From an uncultured Granulosicoccaceae bacterium (GTDB lineage: Bacteria; Pseudomonadota; Gammaproteobacteria; Granulosicoccales; Granulosicoccaceae), in the NCBI GenBank assembly GCA_937930305.1, contig CALGLE010000032.1, forward strand, positions 1-64,000: a stretch of 64,000 bases of DNA. The letters are read 5' to 3'. How positions within the stretch are numbered: the stretch's first letter is position 1; every line of letters starts with the position of its first letter. The notes beneath the pieces were generated by a model. That model saw only the letters and a list, made by a program, of their open reading frames with translations. It was not told the origin of the DNA and ran no database searches. The translations under genes and the position numbers were made by a program. This document shows positions 54,097-64,000 of the stretch, one piece after another.

Positions 54097-55105
54097 ATTA
54101 GCGTTTCGAGTAGAGCCAGCGGACAATGAACGACTGGCCAATTTGTGTGGCCAGTTTGATGAACATTTAAAGCAAATTGAGCAGCGGTTGAGTGTTGACA
54201 TCAGTCACCGAGGGGATCGCTTCATGGTGACAGGAGACGTCGTCAATCAAGTCGCCAACACCAAGCGATTGATTACCCACCTATATGCCGCCACTGAATC
54301 GGAAACCTTAGAACCGGAGCGAGTGCACTTATATATGCAGGAAGCGGAATTGGAATCACTGAGCGATAACACAGATGATGCGGTTAAAAAACGCAACACA
54401 ATAAAAACTCGCCGCGCGCTCATTCAATGTCGTGGTGAGCGACAACTCGAATATGTAGAGAGCATTAAGTCGCGTGACCTAACTTTTGGTATTGGCCCTG
54501 CCGGCACGGGTAAGACTTTCTTGGCGGTGGCCTGTGCGGTTGAGGCCTTGGAAGCGGAAGAGGTTCGTCGTTTGGTGCTGGTGCGTCCGGCGGTTGAAGC
54601 GGGCGAACGGCTCGGTTTTTTACCGGGTGACATGATGCAAAAAGTTGATCCCTACCTACGCCCCATATACGATGCACTGTATGAATTTTTGGGTTTCGAG
54701 CGCGTGGCCAAATTAGTTGAACGCAATGTGATTGAAATAGCCCCGCTGGCGTACATGCGCGGGCGCACTTTGAATCATTCCTGCGTCATTATGGATGAGG
54801 CACAAAACACCACGGTTGAGCAAATGAAAATGTTCTTAACTCGCATTGGTTTTGGGTCTCGAGCCATCGTCACAGGCGATGTTACGCAAGTGGATTTACC
54901 CAAACATCAATTAAGTGGCCTCAAGCACGTTCAAGGTGTTTTAAAAGGTGTGGAGGGCATTGGCTTTTGCGAATTCCAGGCTAATGATGTGGTGCGGCAC
55001 CCCATGGTCCAACGAGTGGTAGCGGCTTACGCGATCGCTGAGAAAGCCGAAGAAGATCGCGAAAAAGCGGAAAAAGCAAACAATCACAAAGGTGGTACCG
55101 CCTGA
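54089..55105 (+). CDS. ybeZ: PhoH-like ATPase YbeZ
   Basis: A 338-residue P-loop ATPase of the PhoH family, thought to act with YbeY in RNA metabolism. GTG 54089 is chosen because it overlaps the miaB stop by 8 nt and gives [10 protein letters not shown]; a TTG at 54065 is possible. An N-terminal KH-like region (about 20-80) precedes Walker A GPAGTGKT (about residue 138) and Walker [20 protein letters not shown] is also conserved. Its stop overlaps the ybeY start by one base. Confidence 0.94.
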   Translation: MAELAFRVEPADNERLANLCGQFDEHLKQIEQRLSVDISHRGDRFMVTGDVVNQVANTKRLITHLYAATESETLEPERVHLYMQEAELESLSDNTDDAVKKRNTIKTRRALIQCRGERQLEYVESIKSRDLTFGIGPAGTGKTFLAVACAVEALEAEEVRRLVLVRPAVEAGERLGFLPGDMMQKVDPYLRPIYDALYEFLGFERVAKLVERNVIEIAPLAYMRGRTLNHSCVIMDEAQNTTVEQMKMFLTRIGFGSRAIVTGDVTQVDLPKHQLSGLKHVQGVLKGVEGIGFCEFQANDVVRHPMVQRVVAAYAIAEKAEEDREKAEKANNHKGGTA

Positions 55106-55653
55106 TGGCCTGTCGTGATGCCAGTCGCGATGACGCGGAACCTCCGTCGAGTGGCTTAAACGTATCCCTGACTGTGGCCGATGCGCTCGATCACACCGAA
55201 CTGCCCGAATTAAATAGCATCGTTATGTGGATATCACACACGTTGCAAGCCTTACCCACGTACGATGACTCTGTGCAATACGAAGTGTCCGTATCGGTCG
55301 TGGATGAATCCAGCATCCAATCCCTCAATCGCGATTACCGCGATAAAAATAAACCCACAAATGTTCTAAGCTTTCCTTCAGGCATGCCGGTGCTGACTGA
55401 CCCTGATTCAGGTGAAAAGCACCACGCTTTAGGTGATGTGGTGGTTTGCCATTCCATTATTGTTGCTGAAGCAAGCATTCAAGGTAAGGCCATTGAACAC
55501 CACTGGGCGCACATGGTCGTTCACAGCGTTTTGCACCTATGCGGGCATGACCACAGTGAACAAGAACAGGCTCAAGTTATGGAGGCACTTGAAGTGAAGT
55601 TGCTGCATACCTTGTCCATTCCCAACCCTTATCAACAGTCGTTTCAAATTTAA
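55105..55653 (+). CDS. ybeY: Endoribonuclease YbeY
   Basis: A 182-residue zinc-dependent RNase required for 16S 3'-end maturation and ribosome quality control. The metal site H-x3-H-x5-H is at H140, H144 and H150 (HSVLHLCGHDH). The NRDYRDKNKPTNVLSFP motif and GDVVVC strand are typical. The N terminus carries about 20 residues beyond the E. coli protein (155 residues). The next gene starts immediately after its stop. Confidence 0.95.
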   Translation: MACRDASRDDAEPPSSGLNVSLTVADALDHTELPELNSIVMWISHTLQALPTYDDSVQYEVSVSVVDESSIQSLNRDYRDKNKPTNVLSFPSGMPVLTDPDSGEKHHALGDVVVCHSIIVAEASIQGKAIEHHWAHMVVHSVLHLCGHDHSEQEQAQVMEALEVKLLHTLSIPNPYQQSFQI

Positions 55654-56499
55654 ATGAGTGACGATAAATCAGATTCAAACAGTGGCAATCGATCGTTTAT
55701 GGATCGAATTGTTCATGCCATGGGTGGTGAACCCCGCGATCAAGATGAATTGCTGGAATTGCTACGAGACGCACAGGCCAGGCAAGTATTCGATGCGGAT
55801 ACATTGCAAATGGTGGAGGGCGCTTTTCAAGTAGTGGAAATGCGCGTGCGTGACATCATGATACCGCGTGCTCAAATGGTGGTACTCGATCAAGATGCCT
55901 CGCTTGAAGAGCTCTTGCCGGTGATTACGCAGTCTGGCCATTCGCGTTTTCCCGTTATCGATGAGGACAAAGATAACGTTGTGGGTGTGCTGCTAGCCAA
56001 GGATTTACTCAAATTTTCCAGTAACGCTAACAATGCTGCTGAATTTGATATGGCGTCCATAATTCGTCCCACGACCATGACGCCGGAAACCAAGCGATTG
56101 AACGTGTTGCTTAAAGAGTTTCGAGCCAAACGAAATCACATGGCGATTGTGTTGGATGAATACGGCGGTGTTGCCGGTTTGGTTACCATTGAAGACGTGC
56201 TGGAAGAGATTGTGGGCGAAATCGACGATGAGCACGATACGGAAGAAGATGCGCACATTCGGCGAATTGCCGATGATCGGTATACGGTGAACGCACTCAC
56301 CCCAATTGAAGATTTTAACGAAGTCATGGGCACAACATTTAGTGATGATGAATTTGACACCATCGGGGGCTTGGTGATGCAACACATCGGTCACATGCCC
56401 AAAGAGGGTGAAACGGCTGAATTGGGTGGCTGTGAATTTCGTATCGTCGACGCTGATTCGCGTCGGGTTCGCGTCATGGCTGTCAGCTTGACGAGCTAA
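55654..56499 (+). CDS. corC: CBS-domain protein CorC (YbeX)
   Basis: A 281-residue cytoplasmic protein with an N-terminal helical segment, two CBS motifs (about 60-190, including MIPRAQMVVL and GVLLAKDLLKF) and a C-terminal CorC_HlyC domain (about 200-281, GDxExDTIGGLV block). It has been linked to Mg2+/Co2+ efflux and, more recently, to ribosome metabolism alongside ybeY. It starts directly after the ybeY stop. lnt follows after 19 nt. Confidence 0.95.
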   Translation: MSDDKSDSNSGNRSFMDRIVHAMGGEPRDQDELLELLRDAQARQVFDADTLQMVEGAFQVVEMRVRDIMIPRAQMVVLDQDASLEELLPVITQSGHSRFPVIDEDKDNVVGVLLAKDLLKFSSNANNAAEFDMASIIRPTTMTPETKRLNVLLKEFRAKRNHMAIVLDEYGGVAGLVTIEDVLEEIVGEIDDEHDTEEDAHIRRIADDRYTVNALTPIEDFNEVMGTTFSDDEFDTIGGLVMQHIGHMPKEGETAELGGCEFRIVDADSRRVRVMAVSLTS

Positions 56500-56518
56500 C
56501 GGAAAGACTTTTTTATTC

Positions 56519-58018
56519 ATGCAATCCTTTTTGTGCACCGTATTGGCGCTGGTGGCTGGCGCTGCCATGTCGCTCACTTTCGCCCCGTTTGAATTGTGGT
56601 GGTTGTCGCCGGTTTGTCTAGGCTGTCTGTACGCGCTAATACAACCGCATTCTCCCAAGCGCGCTGCCTTGCTGGGTTTCTTATTTGGTTTGGGTTATTT
56701 CGGCATCGGCGTATCGTGGGTGTACAACTCCTTGCATGTGTTTGGTGGTGCCGCTTTGCCTGTGGCCATTTTATTAACCGGCGCATTTGTGTGTGTCATG
56801 TCGTGTTTCCCCAGTCTGACAGCTTATATATTCCGCCGACTAACGCGTCAGCAAGCCGCGCGTATGACGGTGTTTAATGCGGCCCTTTTTGCGGCACTGT
56901 GGGTAATTTCAGAATTGCTGCGTGGCAAAATCATGGATGGATTTCCTTGGATTTTGGTGGGCTACAGTCAAACCAGCGGGCCATTGGGCAGCTTGGCCCC
57001 CGTCATTGGGGTGTATGGCATTAGCTTTGTTGTGGTGCTGTGGTCTGTGTTGCTAACCACGTTCGCCGTTCCTAAACAGCCAATGATCACGCGCATTGGC
57101 AGCATCATTTGTTTAATCGCGGTGCCGGTGTTGGGCATTGCGTTAACGCAAGTGTCCTTCTCGTCCGCCTCACAACAGAACATCAAAGTTCGCATTGTGC
57201 AGGCAAACATTGCGCAAGAACTTAAGTTCAGTCGGGAGCGTTTAACAGAATCGTTACAGCAATACACGCGATTGTCATTAGATGCACCTGATGATACCCA
57301 GCTTATATTGTGGCCAGAAACGGCCATACCCACATACTTTCAAAATGTGGAACGCAGCCTGGCTCCGTTTGTTTCGGAAATGGATGCTCGTGGCATCGAT
57401 GTGTTGTCGGGCGGTTTTTTCAAAGACGATACCGGTAACTACAATTCGGTTCGTCAATTGGGAGGTGAGCGCGCGTTATATCAGAAACGCCACTTGGTGC
57501 CCTTCGGTGAATATGTGCCGTTTCGATTCGCATTGCAGTGGTTTTCCAGCCTGGTCACCATCCCCAACTTTGATTTATCCGCAGGCTCAACACCGTTAGA
57601 ACCTTTGTTGGTGCAAAACACCCCATTGGGTGTGTCGATTTGCTACGAAGATGTGTTTGGCGAAGAAATGCGAGCGTTACTTCCGGCTTCCACAGTGTTA
57701 ATTAACGTTTCCAACGATGCCTGGTTTGGTGATAGTTTCGCACCCCATCAACATGAACAAAAAGCTCGCATGCGCGCACGAGAATTCTCTCGTCCCATGG
57801 TCCGTGCAACCAACACCGGCGTGTCCTCATTTATTGATCACAACGGAGAGGTGCAGGGCCGCATCGCGCATAACAAGCAAGGTGTTTTAGATAGAACGGT
57901 GGTTCCGCAAACTGGGCAAACACCCTATGCCGCTACCGGCAATTGGCCGATCGGTATCGCTTGTTTCCTAGTGTTAGCCATTTCGGTTGGGTTGCATTTT
58001 CGTCGGCGTCGCGTATAG
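56519..58018 (+). CDS. lnt: Apolipoprotein N-acyltransferase
   Basis: A 499-residue inner-membrane enzyme that adds the third acyl chain to lipoproteins. About six N-terminal hydrophobic segments are followed by a nitrilase-like periplasmic domain, with a last hydrophobic segment near the C terminus. The catalytic triad is visible as E267 (WPETAIP), K323 (YQKRHLVPFGEY) and C375 (SICYEDVFGEE). The lipoproteins in this window (22390, 32628, 47059) would be its substrates. The glycine riboswitch begins just after its stop. Confidence 0.96.
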   Translation: MQSFLCTVLALVAGAAMSLTFAPFELWWLSPVCLGCLYALIQPHSPKRAALLGFLFGLGYFGIGVSWVYNSLHVFGGAALPVAILLTGAFVCVMSCFPSLTAYIFRRLTRQQAARMTVFNAALFAALWVISELLRGKIMDGFPWILVGYSQTSGPLGSLAPVIGVYGISFVVVLWSVLLTTFAVPKQPMITRIGSIICLIAVPVLGIALTQVSFSSASQQNIKVRIVQANIAQELKFSRERLTESLQQYTRLSLDAPDDTQLILWPETAIPTYFQNVERSLAPFVSEMDARGIDVLSGGFFKDDTGNYNSVRQLGGERALYQKRHLVPFGEYVPFRFALQWFSSLVTIPNFDLSAGSTPLEPLLVQNTPLGVSICYEDVFGEEMRALLPASTVLINVSNDAWFGDSFAPHQHEQKARMRAREFSRPMVRATNTGVSSFIDHNGEVQGRIAHNKQGVLDRTVVPQTGQTPYAATGNWPIGIACFLVLAISVGLHFRRRRV

Positions 58019-58044
58019 TCGTGTACATGACGTAATTACGTTTG

Positions 58045-58118
58045 GTGGGAGAGTTTGGCTGGCAAGCCAACACCGAAGGCGCAACCGCCCGGAAACGCTC
58101 AGGTACCCGGACTACCAA
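58045..58118 (+). ncRNA. Glycine riboswitch, first aptamer
   Basis: The core matches the family: GGGAGAG at the 5' arm, ACACCGAAGG, a GCAACCGCC loop, then CTCAGGTACCCGGACT before the closing strand. It binds glycine and pairs with the second aptamer through a short linker. Confidence 0.93.
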
Positions 58119-58126
58119 AATAAGTC

Positions 58127-58228
58127 ATCTCTGGAGAGTGGTTAAGCGTCATTGCTTCGCCCACCCAAGGGGAAAGGGCCAACTTCCATAAGTTGGTTTG
58201 AATCTCTCAGGTTTCAGGACAGAGGGGT
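58127..58228 (+). ncRNA. Glycine riboswitch, second aptamer
   Basis: CTCTGGAGAGTGG opens the second unit, followed by CCACCCAAGGGGAAAGGGCC and, after a variable stem (AACTTCC/AGTTGG), AATCTCTCAGG, then TTTCAGGACAGAGGGG. The tandem architecture lies 67 nt before gcvT and most likely turns gcvTHP on when glycine is abundant. No separate terminator hairpin with a T run is seen after it, so control may act on translation. Confidence 0.93.
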
Positions 58229-58295
58229 AAGTTGCGCAAGCACGCGGTAAGTGTTTGTGTGGGTTGCCGCTACACTGTTAAAAACCTGACTGAAG

Positions 58296-59396
58296 ATGCC
58301 TGATACCTTAAAAACTCCTTTTTACGATTGCCACATTCGTGCGGCAGGCAAGCTGGTGGATTTCGCCGGTTGGTCTTTGCCCGTGCACTACGGTTCATTG
58401 GTGGATGAGCATCAGGCGGTGCGAGCCGATGCGGGCGTTTTTGATGTATCGCACATGGTTGTCAGTGACGTTCGCGGTGAGTCATCTGTTCAAGCCTTAC
58501 GCAATCTGCTCACCAATGACATCAGCAAACTATCCGACAACACCGCTCTTTACAGTTGTCTTTGCCACGAACACGGTGGGGTGGTGGACGATTTAATTGT
58601 TTATCGCATCGAAGCTGCACATTTTCGCGTTATCTCAAACGCTGCCACACGCACTAAAGTGTTGGATTGGTTTCGTTCACACGGTGTGGGCGATACAGAA
58701 ACATCGGGTGCTGAAGAATTGGCCATGCTCGCAGTTCAAGGACCAAACGCTGTGGCCAAAGTGCAAAGCATCGTGGAACACATTTTCCCCACGCATCCAG
58801 ACATTGCCGCCTTACCTAACTTTGGCTGTGTGTGGCTTGACGACGGGTTTGTGGGTCGAACGGGATACACCGGTGAAGACGGTGTTGAGATGATTGTTTC
58901 CAAACAGCAGGCAACCTCTCTATGGAACGCGTTAATTGAGGCGGGAGTGACGCCGTGCGGATTAGGTGCGCGAGACACGCTGCGCCTGGAAGCAGGCATG
59001 AGTTTGTACGGCAATGATTTAGATGATGAGCACTCCCCGTTTGATAGTGGCGTGGGGTGGACGGTGGACTTCTCGGATGATGCGCGGCAATTTGTCGGCC
59101 GTAAGGCCTTGCAAGCGCAAAAATTAGCCGGTTCTACGTACTTACGAATTGGGCTTGAACTGCAAGAGCGCGGGGTGTTGCGTGCCGGCCAAGTGGTGCA
59201 GTTGGATGGCTCTGACATTGGCGTGGTTACATCGGGCACCTATAGCCCCACACTTCAACGTACTATTGCCATGGCGCGTGTTGAACGAGCGCACGCGCCT
59301 GCGGTGAACGATTCCACCAGCGAACTTTCGGTTGTGATTCGAAATAAACCGGTCAGTGCGCTGCGGGTACCGGTACCGTTCCTACGCAAAACATAA
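58296..59396 (+). CDS. gcvT: Glycine cleavage system T protein (aminomethyltransferase)
   Basis: This 366-residue enzyme transfers the methylene group from the H-protein aminomethyl arm to tetrahydrofolate and releases ammonia. It begins MPDTLKTPFYDCHIRAAGKLV and has VFDVSHM, the folate-site segment RTGYTGEDGVE, GLGARDTLRLEAGMSLYG, and the LQRTIAMARV C-terminal block. It is the first gene of the operon controlled by the glycine riboswitch. gcvH follows after 32 nt. Confidence 0.97.
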   Translation: MPDTLKTPFYDCHIRAAGKLVDFAGWSLPVHYGSLVDEHQAVRADAGVFDVSHMVVSDVRGESSVQALRNLLTNDISKLSDNTALYSCLCHEHGGVVDDLIVYRIEAAHFRVISNAATRTKVLDWFRSHGVGDTETSGAEELAMLAVQGPNAVAKVQSIVEHIFPTHPDIAALPNFGCVWLDDGFVGRTGYTGEDGVEMIVSKQQATSLWNALIEAGVTPCGLGARDTLRLEAGMSLYGNDLDDEHSPFDSGVGWTVDFSDDARQFVGRKALQAQKLAGSTYLRIGLELQERGVLRAGQVVQLDGSDIGVVTSGTYSPTLQRTIAMARVERAHAPAVNDSTSELSVVIRNKPVSALRVPVPFLRKT

Positions 59397-59428
59397 CGAC
59401 ATAACTCAACACTAATTTGGAGTTCTTA

Positions 59429-59815
59429 ATGGAAACCCCAGGCGATCTAAAATTTGCTGAATCCCATGAATGGGCACGTTTAAACGATGACGGGTCCGTT
59501 ACCGTCGGCATTTCGCATCATGCCCAAGAACAACTAGGGGACTTGGTCTTTGTCGAAGTGCCTGAAGTGGATGCAGCCGTTAAGGCAGAAGATGCCATTG
59601 CCGTTGTGGAGTCGGTGAAAGCGGCATCCGATATCTACGCGCCAGTGACAGGCACCGTAACCGCGGTAAACGAAGCCTTGGCCGATTCTCCAGAAATGGT
59701 TAACGACAGCCCATTCGAGGATGGATGGTTATTCACACTGCAGCCGGACAACAAGGACGATTTGAACGCATTGATGGATGCAGGCGACTACGATTCAATG
59801 GTAGACAACGCATGA
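59429..59815 (+). CDS. gcvH: Glycine cleavage system H protein
   Basis: A 128-residue lipoyl carrier protein shuttling between GcvP, GcvT and Lpd. The start is ATG 59429, with TTGGAG 7-12 nt upstream. A SHEWAR start, the lipoyl lysine K64 in VESVKAASD and the [16 protein letters not shown] block are typical. gcvP begins at the ATGA overlap with its stop. Confidence 0.97.
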   Translation: METPGDLKFAESHEWARLNDDGSVTVGISHHAQEQLGDLVFVEVPEVDAAVKAEDAIAVVESVKAASDIYAPVTGTVTAVNEALADSPEMVNDSPFEDGWLFTLQPDNKDDLNALMDAGDYDSMVDNA

Positions 59816-62751
59816 ACAGTGACTTTCCAGCACGCCATATCGGGCCGACCGATTCCGAACGTTCAACCATGCTTAAGGCATTGGGGTTGAATTCGGTTGA
59901 AGAACTATTGGCTGAAGTGGTGCCAAGTAATATTTTGGACGCTGGAAAGTTAGCCGTGCCTGATGGCATTGATGAGCATGAAGCTTTGGCCGAGTTGCAA
60001 GCGATGGCGGCTAAAAATCAAGTGGTCCGAACCCTGTTAGGCCAAGGTTATTACGATTGCCACACACCGTCGGTCATTCGGCGTTGTGTGCTTGAAAACC
60101 CGGGCTGGTATACCGCCTACACCCCGTACCAACCCGAGATCGCTCAAGGCCGATTGGAAGTGCTGTTTAATTTTCAAACCTTGATTACGGAACTGACCGG
60201 CTTACCGATTGCGAATGCGTCTTTGTTAGATGAAGCAACAGCCGCGGCAGAAGCGGTGGCCTTGGCGCATCGCGCAGCACGCGGGAAGAAAAACACTGTG
60301 TTAGTGGATGCAGGTTGCCATCGCCAAACCCTAGCGGTGTTGCGGACACGAACGCAAGCGTTGGATATCGAATTAACGCTCTTGCCTGTGGCCGATATTC
60401 AACAAGTGGTGCTAGCGGATAAAGAGGCTAACGCGGATGTTTTTGCGGTGGTGTGTCAGTACACACACACGCAGGGGGACGTGCAGCCTATTCAGCCAGC
60501 TATTGAATCAGCCAAAGGGGTAAAAGCCTTATCCATCGTACTTGCCGATCCTTTGGCGTTGATGTTGTTGCCAGCACCGGGCGACTTCGGTGCAGACATC
60601 GTGGTGGGCAGTGCACAACGCTTTGGTGTGCCGATGGGTTTTGGCGGCCCGCACGCCGCCTTCATGGCGTGCACCGATGCGTTAAAACGTAACATGCCGG
60701 GTCGGTTGGTGGGCCAATCGATAACTGAGCAGGGCGGCCCGGCGTATCGATTGGCATTGCAAACCCGTGAACAACACATACGCCGTGATAAAGCCACATC
60801 CAATATCTGCACCGCTCAAGCGTTATTGGCCATCGTAGCAACGCTCTATGCGTGTTATCACGGGCCACAAGGTTTACGAAACATTGCCTTGAGCACCCGA
60901 CGTAAAGCCGATCACCTAGCGGCTGCACTTAGCACGCTGGGGGCGACAATAAAGAACGAAGATTGGTTTGATACGTTGCACATTGCAGTGCCCAACAAAG
61001 CGGCGCAATCGGTTATCAACGCGCTACAGGTTGAAAATTTCAATGCTAAATTTTTGAGTGATTCATCGCTACGCATCAGTGTGGACGAAACCATCAACGA
61101 AGCCGATGTTCGGCGCATCATCAAAGGCTTTGTGGTTGGACTTAACCATGGCGCTGATGAAGCTGGCATGGAAGCCGCGCTAGAGCACGCCATCAAGGCA
61201 ACGGGCCGTGACCGTTCATCCGACCATGATCGCAGCCTGAATTTCCTAACCCAAGCCTGCTTCAATTCCTATCATTCTGAAACTGAAATGATGCGTTACT
61301 GTCGGCGTATGGCGGACAAAGATCTGGCCTTGGACAGAGCCATGATCCCGCTGGGTTCATGCACCATGAAACTCAATGCGGCCAGTGAAATGATGCCCAT
61401 TTTGTGGCCGGAATTTTCGCGTATGCATCCGTTTGCACCGGCAAGCCAAACCGAAGGTTATCGGGAAATGATTACCCAGGTAGAACAGTGGTTGTGTGCT
61501 TGTACTGGTTATGACGCGGTGTCTTTACAACCCAACGCTGGCAGTCAAGGTGAGTTTGCCGGGTTACTGGCAATTAGCGCGTATCACGCAAGCCGAGGAG
61601 ATGCTCATCGAAACGTGTGCCTCATTCCCGCGTCCGCCCATGGCACCAATCCAGCCAGCGCGCAAATGGTGGGCATGAAGGTGGTTGTGGTGGCGTGTGA
61701 CGAAGATGGCAATGTGGATTTGGACGACTTGGCTGCGAAAATCGAGGCCAATCTAGAAGCGGTCGCCGCTATCATGATTACCTACCCCTCAACGCACGGT
61801 GTGTTTGAAGTGAACGTGCGCAGTGTGTGTGAGCAAGTGCACGCCGCGGGTGGCCAGGTGTACATCGATGGGGCGAATATGAACGCCATGGTGGGTGTGG
61901 CCCAACCCGGTAAGTTTGGCGGCGACGTATCACATTTAAACTTACACAAAACCTTTTGCATCCCGCACGGTGGCGGCGGCCCCGGTGTTGGTCCCGTCGC
62001 CGTTGGGCAACACTTAGCCGAATTCTTACCCGGACATGAAACGCTATCTAGGCAACAAGGGGCGGTGAGTGCAGCACCTTTTGGTAGCGCGATGATTCTG
62101 CCCATCACGTGGATGTACATTCGTATGATGGGGGCAACTGGGCTTGCCGATGCAACAAAAACTGCGATTCTTAATGCCAATTACATCGCGCACCGATTGG
62201 AAACACTGTTCCCGATTCTTTATCGTGGTGCCAATGGCCGAGTGGCGCATGAGTGCATTGTGGATACCCGGGTATTAAAAGATTCAGCCGGTATCACCGT
62301 GGATGACATTGCCAAACGTTTGATTGACCACGGCTTTCATGCACCCACTATGAGTTTTCCGGTGGCTGGCACCTTAATGATTGAACCCACCGAAAGTGAA
62401 TCCTTGTCGGAGATCGATCGTTTCTGTGAAGCGATGTTGTCGATATACGAGGAAGCCAAATGCGTGGAACGCGGCGAATGGCCAGCGGATAACAATCCTT
62501 TAGTCAACGCACCGCACACGGTTGAGACACTGATTAGTGAGAACTGGTCTGCGCCTTATACGCGTGAGCGGGGTGCGTATCCGAATGTAACAACCACCTT
62601 GGGTGTTAAGTACTGGCCGCCTGTTGGGCGGGTGGATCATGTGCATGGGGATAAAAACCTGGTGTGCAGTTGTCCGCCGTTAACCGACTACATGGAAACT
62701 GACACCACGGCCAGTAACGATGGTTTGAATAAAAAAGAACAAGCTTCCTAA
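59812..62751 (+). CDS. gcvP: Glycine dehydrogenase (decarboxylating), single-chain P protein
   Basis: A 979-residue PLP enzyme (E. coli 957) that decarboxylates glycine and loads the H protein. The start ATG 59812 overlaps the gcvH stop by 4 nt ([11 protein letters not shown]). The N-terminal half lacks the PLP lysine, while the C-terminal half has it in [16 protein letters not shown]. Other conserved blocks are [11 protein letters not shown] and [11 protein letters not shown]. It is the long homodimeric type, not the split form of some bacteria. Confidence 0.97.
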   Translation: MNSDFPARHIGPTDSERSTMLKALGLNSVEELLAEVVPSNILDAGKLAVPDGIDEHEALAELQAMAAKNQVVRTLLGQGYYDCHTPSVIRRCVLENPGWYTAYTPYQPEIAQGRLEVLFNFQTLITELTGLPIANASLLDEATAAAEAVALAHRAARGKKNTVLVDAGCHRQTLAVLRTRTQALDIELTLLPVADIQQVVLADKEANADVFAVVCQYTHTQGDVQPIQPAIESAKGVKALSIVLADPLALMLLPAPGDFGADIVVGSAQRFGVPMGFGGPHAAFMACTDALKRNMPGRLVGQSITEQGGPAYRLALQTREQHIRRDKATSNICTAQALLAIVATLYACYHGPQGLRNIALSTRRKADHLAAALSTLGATIKNEDWFDTLHIAVPNKAAQSVINALQVENFNAKFLSDSSLRISVDETINEADVRRIIKGFVVGLNHGADEAGMEAALEHAIKATGRDRSSDHDRSLNFLTQACFNSYHSETEMMRYCRRMADKDLALDRAMIPLGSCTMKLNAASEMMPILWPEFSRMHPFAPASQTEGYREMITQVEQWLCACTGYDAVSLQPNAGSQGEFAGLLAISAYHASRGDAHRNVCLIPASAHGTNPASAQMVGMKVVVVACDEDGNVDLDDLAAKIEANLEAVAAIMITYPSTHGVFEVNVRSVCEQVHAAGGQVYIDGANMNAMVGVAQPGKFGGDVSHLNLHKTFCIPHGGGGPGVGPVAVGQHLAEFLPGHETLSRQQGAVSAAPFGSAMILPITWMYIRMMGATGLADATKTAILNANYIAHRLETLFPILYRGANGRVAHECIVDTRVLKDSAGITVDDIAKRLIDHGFHAPTMSFPVAGTLMIEPTESESLSEIDRFCEAMLSIYEEAKCVERGEWPADNNPLVNAPHTVETLISENWSAPYTRERGAYPNVTTTLGVKYWPPVGRVDHVHGDKNLVCSCPPLTDYMETDTTASNDGLNKKEQAS

Positions 62752-62788
62752 TCTAACGGGTAAACCCGCCGTAACGGGCGGTAACACC

Positions 62789-62811
62789 AACGGTGTCGTT
62801 CAGACACCGTT
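62789..62811 (+). terminator. Hairpin after gcvP, probable terminator
   Basis: AACGGTGTC (62789-62797) pairs perfectly with GACACCGTT (62803-62811), loop of 5 nt. Only CAGTTTGTT follows, so the T tract is weak. A second short stem (CCGCC/GGCGG, near 62766-62781) precedes it. It may stabilise the mRNA end as much as terminate. Confidence 0.6.
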
Positions 62812-62862
62812 CAGTTTGTTCCGCCTACAGTAGCCTCATCGTTCACCACAGGAGATATGAAC

Positions 62863-63414
62863 ATGTTGCTAGGCAAATACACCCTAGGGGCACTGGCTGC
62901 AGTTGCTGCGTTAAGTACCATCACTGTCGCTCCGGCTTTGGCCAACCACGACGGAACCTACTTCGCTATCGAACGCACTGCCGTATCGATTGATTCCAGT
63001 TCGGGTGTTCAGAGTGAAGAAATTTCCCCCACAGGTATTCGCTTAAAAGTGGGCACAGGCATTAGTCACGCGTTTGATTTGGAAGCGCAGTTTGGTGGCG
63101 CAACTGATGAACCGGCTGGCCCGTTTGATGAATTCGATGCTGCTTACGCTGGTGTTTACTTAAAAGGTTACTTACCCTTAGGTTTTCGAAGCGCTCTGTT
63201 TGGTATGGGTGGTTTTAGTTGGATGGAATTAACGGAAATCATTGATGATCGAGAACTGAGTGATCGACGCGCGGGATTTTCATACGGCTTTGGGCTGGAA
63301 ACACAAATTTCCGACAACATCGATTTATCGGCTGACTATATGCGTTACACACAAGATGAAGGCATCTACGATGAGATTTCTACCATTAACTTTGGTGTGA
63401 AGGTGTACTTCTAA
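62863..63414 (+). CDS. Small outer-membrane beta-barrel protein
   Basis: ATG 62863 is preferred over ATG 62857 because AGGAG (62850-62854) is then 8 nt away rather than 2. The 183-residue product has a signal peptide cleaved after PALA (about residue 27). The mature protein has alternating hydrophobic strands and ends in a C-terminal aromatic residue (VKVYF), as expected for BAM-inserted barrels. The size suggests an eight-stranded OmpA/OmpW-like barrel. It looks like an opacity-type porin family member. It overlaps the stop of the opposite-strand gene by 4 nt. Confidence 0.8.
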   Translation: MLLGKYTLGALAAVAALSTITVAPALANHDGTYFAIERTAVSIDSSSGVQSEEISPTGIRLKVGTGISHAFDLEAQFGGATDEPAGPFDEFDAAYAGVYLKGYLPLGFRSALFGMGGFSWMELTEIIDDRELSDRRAGFSYGFGLETQISDNIDLSADYMRYTQDEGIYDEISTINFGVKVYF

Positions 63415-64000
63415 ATCGCATGCGTTAATAGATTTTCATACACCGCCCGGCAGCGGCTTGCCACCTCGTGTTGTGCCTCATTCAATGTGGGTACGCCAGT
63501 AGGTGGTGGGCCAAAGCCGGTACTTTGTTGTACGGACTTATACCAGTGCGATGCCCAAACGCCGTCACTGTCACGCAAACCTTTTGGCCAAGATAACATC
63601 GCGTCTTCAAAGGCAATGGCCAAACTCTCACAAACGTTTTGCAGGTGCTGTTTTGGGTTGGTTAGAAAACGCGAACTGTCAATGACTAAGGGTGTATCAC
63701 CGGTATGCTTTTTTATGGCATCAAAAATCCGCTGTTGTTGATGAAAGCCAATAAAGCTTTCCAGTTCATCCACGTCCGCGTCGCTGAAGAGCTGGTTGAA
63801 AGAGGCGACAACGCGTTCGGGCTCACGAATTAAAAACACATGGCGCATGCCAGGGTCTTGATGAACCCAGTCGAGTGAATCACCTGGCAGTACATGCGTC
63901 GTAATGTGCTTGTGGTACTGCAAGCCACTGGCAGGGGATTGGCACAACCGATCAACCACCTGTTGCCAGTCGGTGATACCGGTTTGTATCGTTTGATCGG
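63411..64000 (-). CDS. Sulfotransferase-family protein, 5' end outside the window
   Basis: At least 196 residues are visible and the frame stays open to the window edge, so the start is missing; a GTG at 63959 is internal. The HVFLIREPERVVASF segment resembles the 3'-phosphate-binding strand of PAPS-dependent sulfotransferases, followed by DTPLVIDSSRFLTNPKQHL and LSWPKGLRDSDGVWASHWY. It would need the PAPS made by CysD and CysNC encoded in this window. The P-loop-like 5'-PSB motif should lie beyond base 64000. Confidence 0.75.
   Translation of the reverse strand, partial: DQTIQTGITDWQQVVDRLCQSPASGLQYHKHITTHVLPGDSLDWVHQDPGMRHVFLIREPERVVASFNQLFSDADVDELESFIGFHQQQRIFDAIKKHTGDTPLVIDSSRFLTNPKQHLQNVCESLAIAFEDAMLSWPKGLRDSDGVWASHWYKSVQQSTGFGPPPTGVPTLNEAQHEVASRCRAVYENLLTHAI

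Overview
The window is about 64 kb of a gammaproteobacterial chromosome. Gene order supports this: the uvrA / yajR-type transporter / ssb block, the miaB-ybeZ-ybeY-corC-lnt run, a 330-residue RpoA and a complete S10-spc-alpha ribosomal cluster with E. coli gene order. A genus cannot be assigned by eye. A free-living, probably aquatic organism with a large signalling repertoire is a reasonable inference. There is no rRNA, tRNA, CRISPR array or intact insertion sequence that I can see.

Region 1 (1-18371) is the translation superlocus. The 3' end of tuf is followed 8 nt later by rpsJ and then by a strong intrinsic terminator. A 4.6-kb block of mixed-strand accessory genes (small secreted protein, coiled-coil protein, membrane protein, lone amino-acid-type ABC ATPase, dehalogenase-like hydrolase) separates rpsJ from rplC. 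The cluster restarts at an extended -10 promoter with a structured leader of about 200 nt, then runs without a break from rplC through secY, rpmJ and rpoA to rplQ and a second strong terminator. rpsJ is thus detached from the S10 operon and attached to the str (tuf) operon.

Region 2 (18492-34021) holds housekeeping and transport genes: an MsbA-like ABC exporter overlapping gpsA, an orphan LuxR-type response regulator, a lipoprotein, uvrA, a YajR-type MFS transporter, ssb, the SAM-cycle pair metK-ahcY with a 22-bp operator-like inverted repeat upstream of metK, another MFS carrier, a small lipoprotein and a family 2 glycosyltransferase.

Region 3 (34053-46685) is a signalling island: an NTF2-like protein divergent from a GlxA/FtrA-type AraC regulator, a small acidic protein, a GAF-PAS-PAS-GGDEF-EAL protein, and two very large CheB-CheR fusion proteins that converge tail to tail. 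One ends in a receiver domain and the other in a histidine kinase, so they could form a two-protein relay.

Region 4 (47059-52266, minus strand) carries sulfate activation (cysD, cysNC), a nucleoside hydrolase and a second copy of the small lipoprotein family from region 2. The cysD frame has a 265-residue N-terminal extension that looks like the DNA-binding part of an IS630-type transposase. I regard this as the most unusual protein in the window.

Region 5 (52741-64000) holds miaB-ybeZ-ybeY-corC-lnt in tight succession, a tandem glycine riboswitch driving gcvT-gcvH-gcvP, a small outer-membrane beta-barrel protein, and a sulfotransferase-like gene cut by the window edge. Functions are from sequence motifs and family memory. 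No database search was run.
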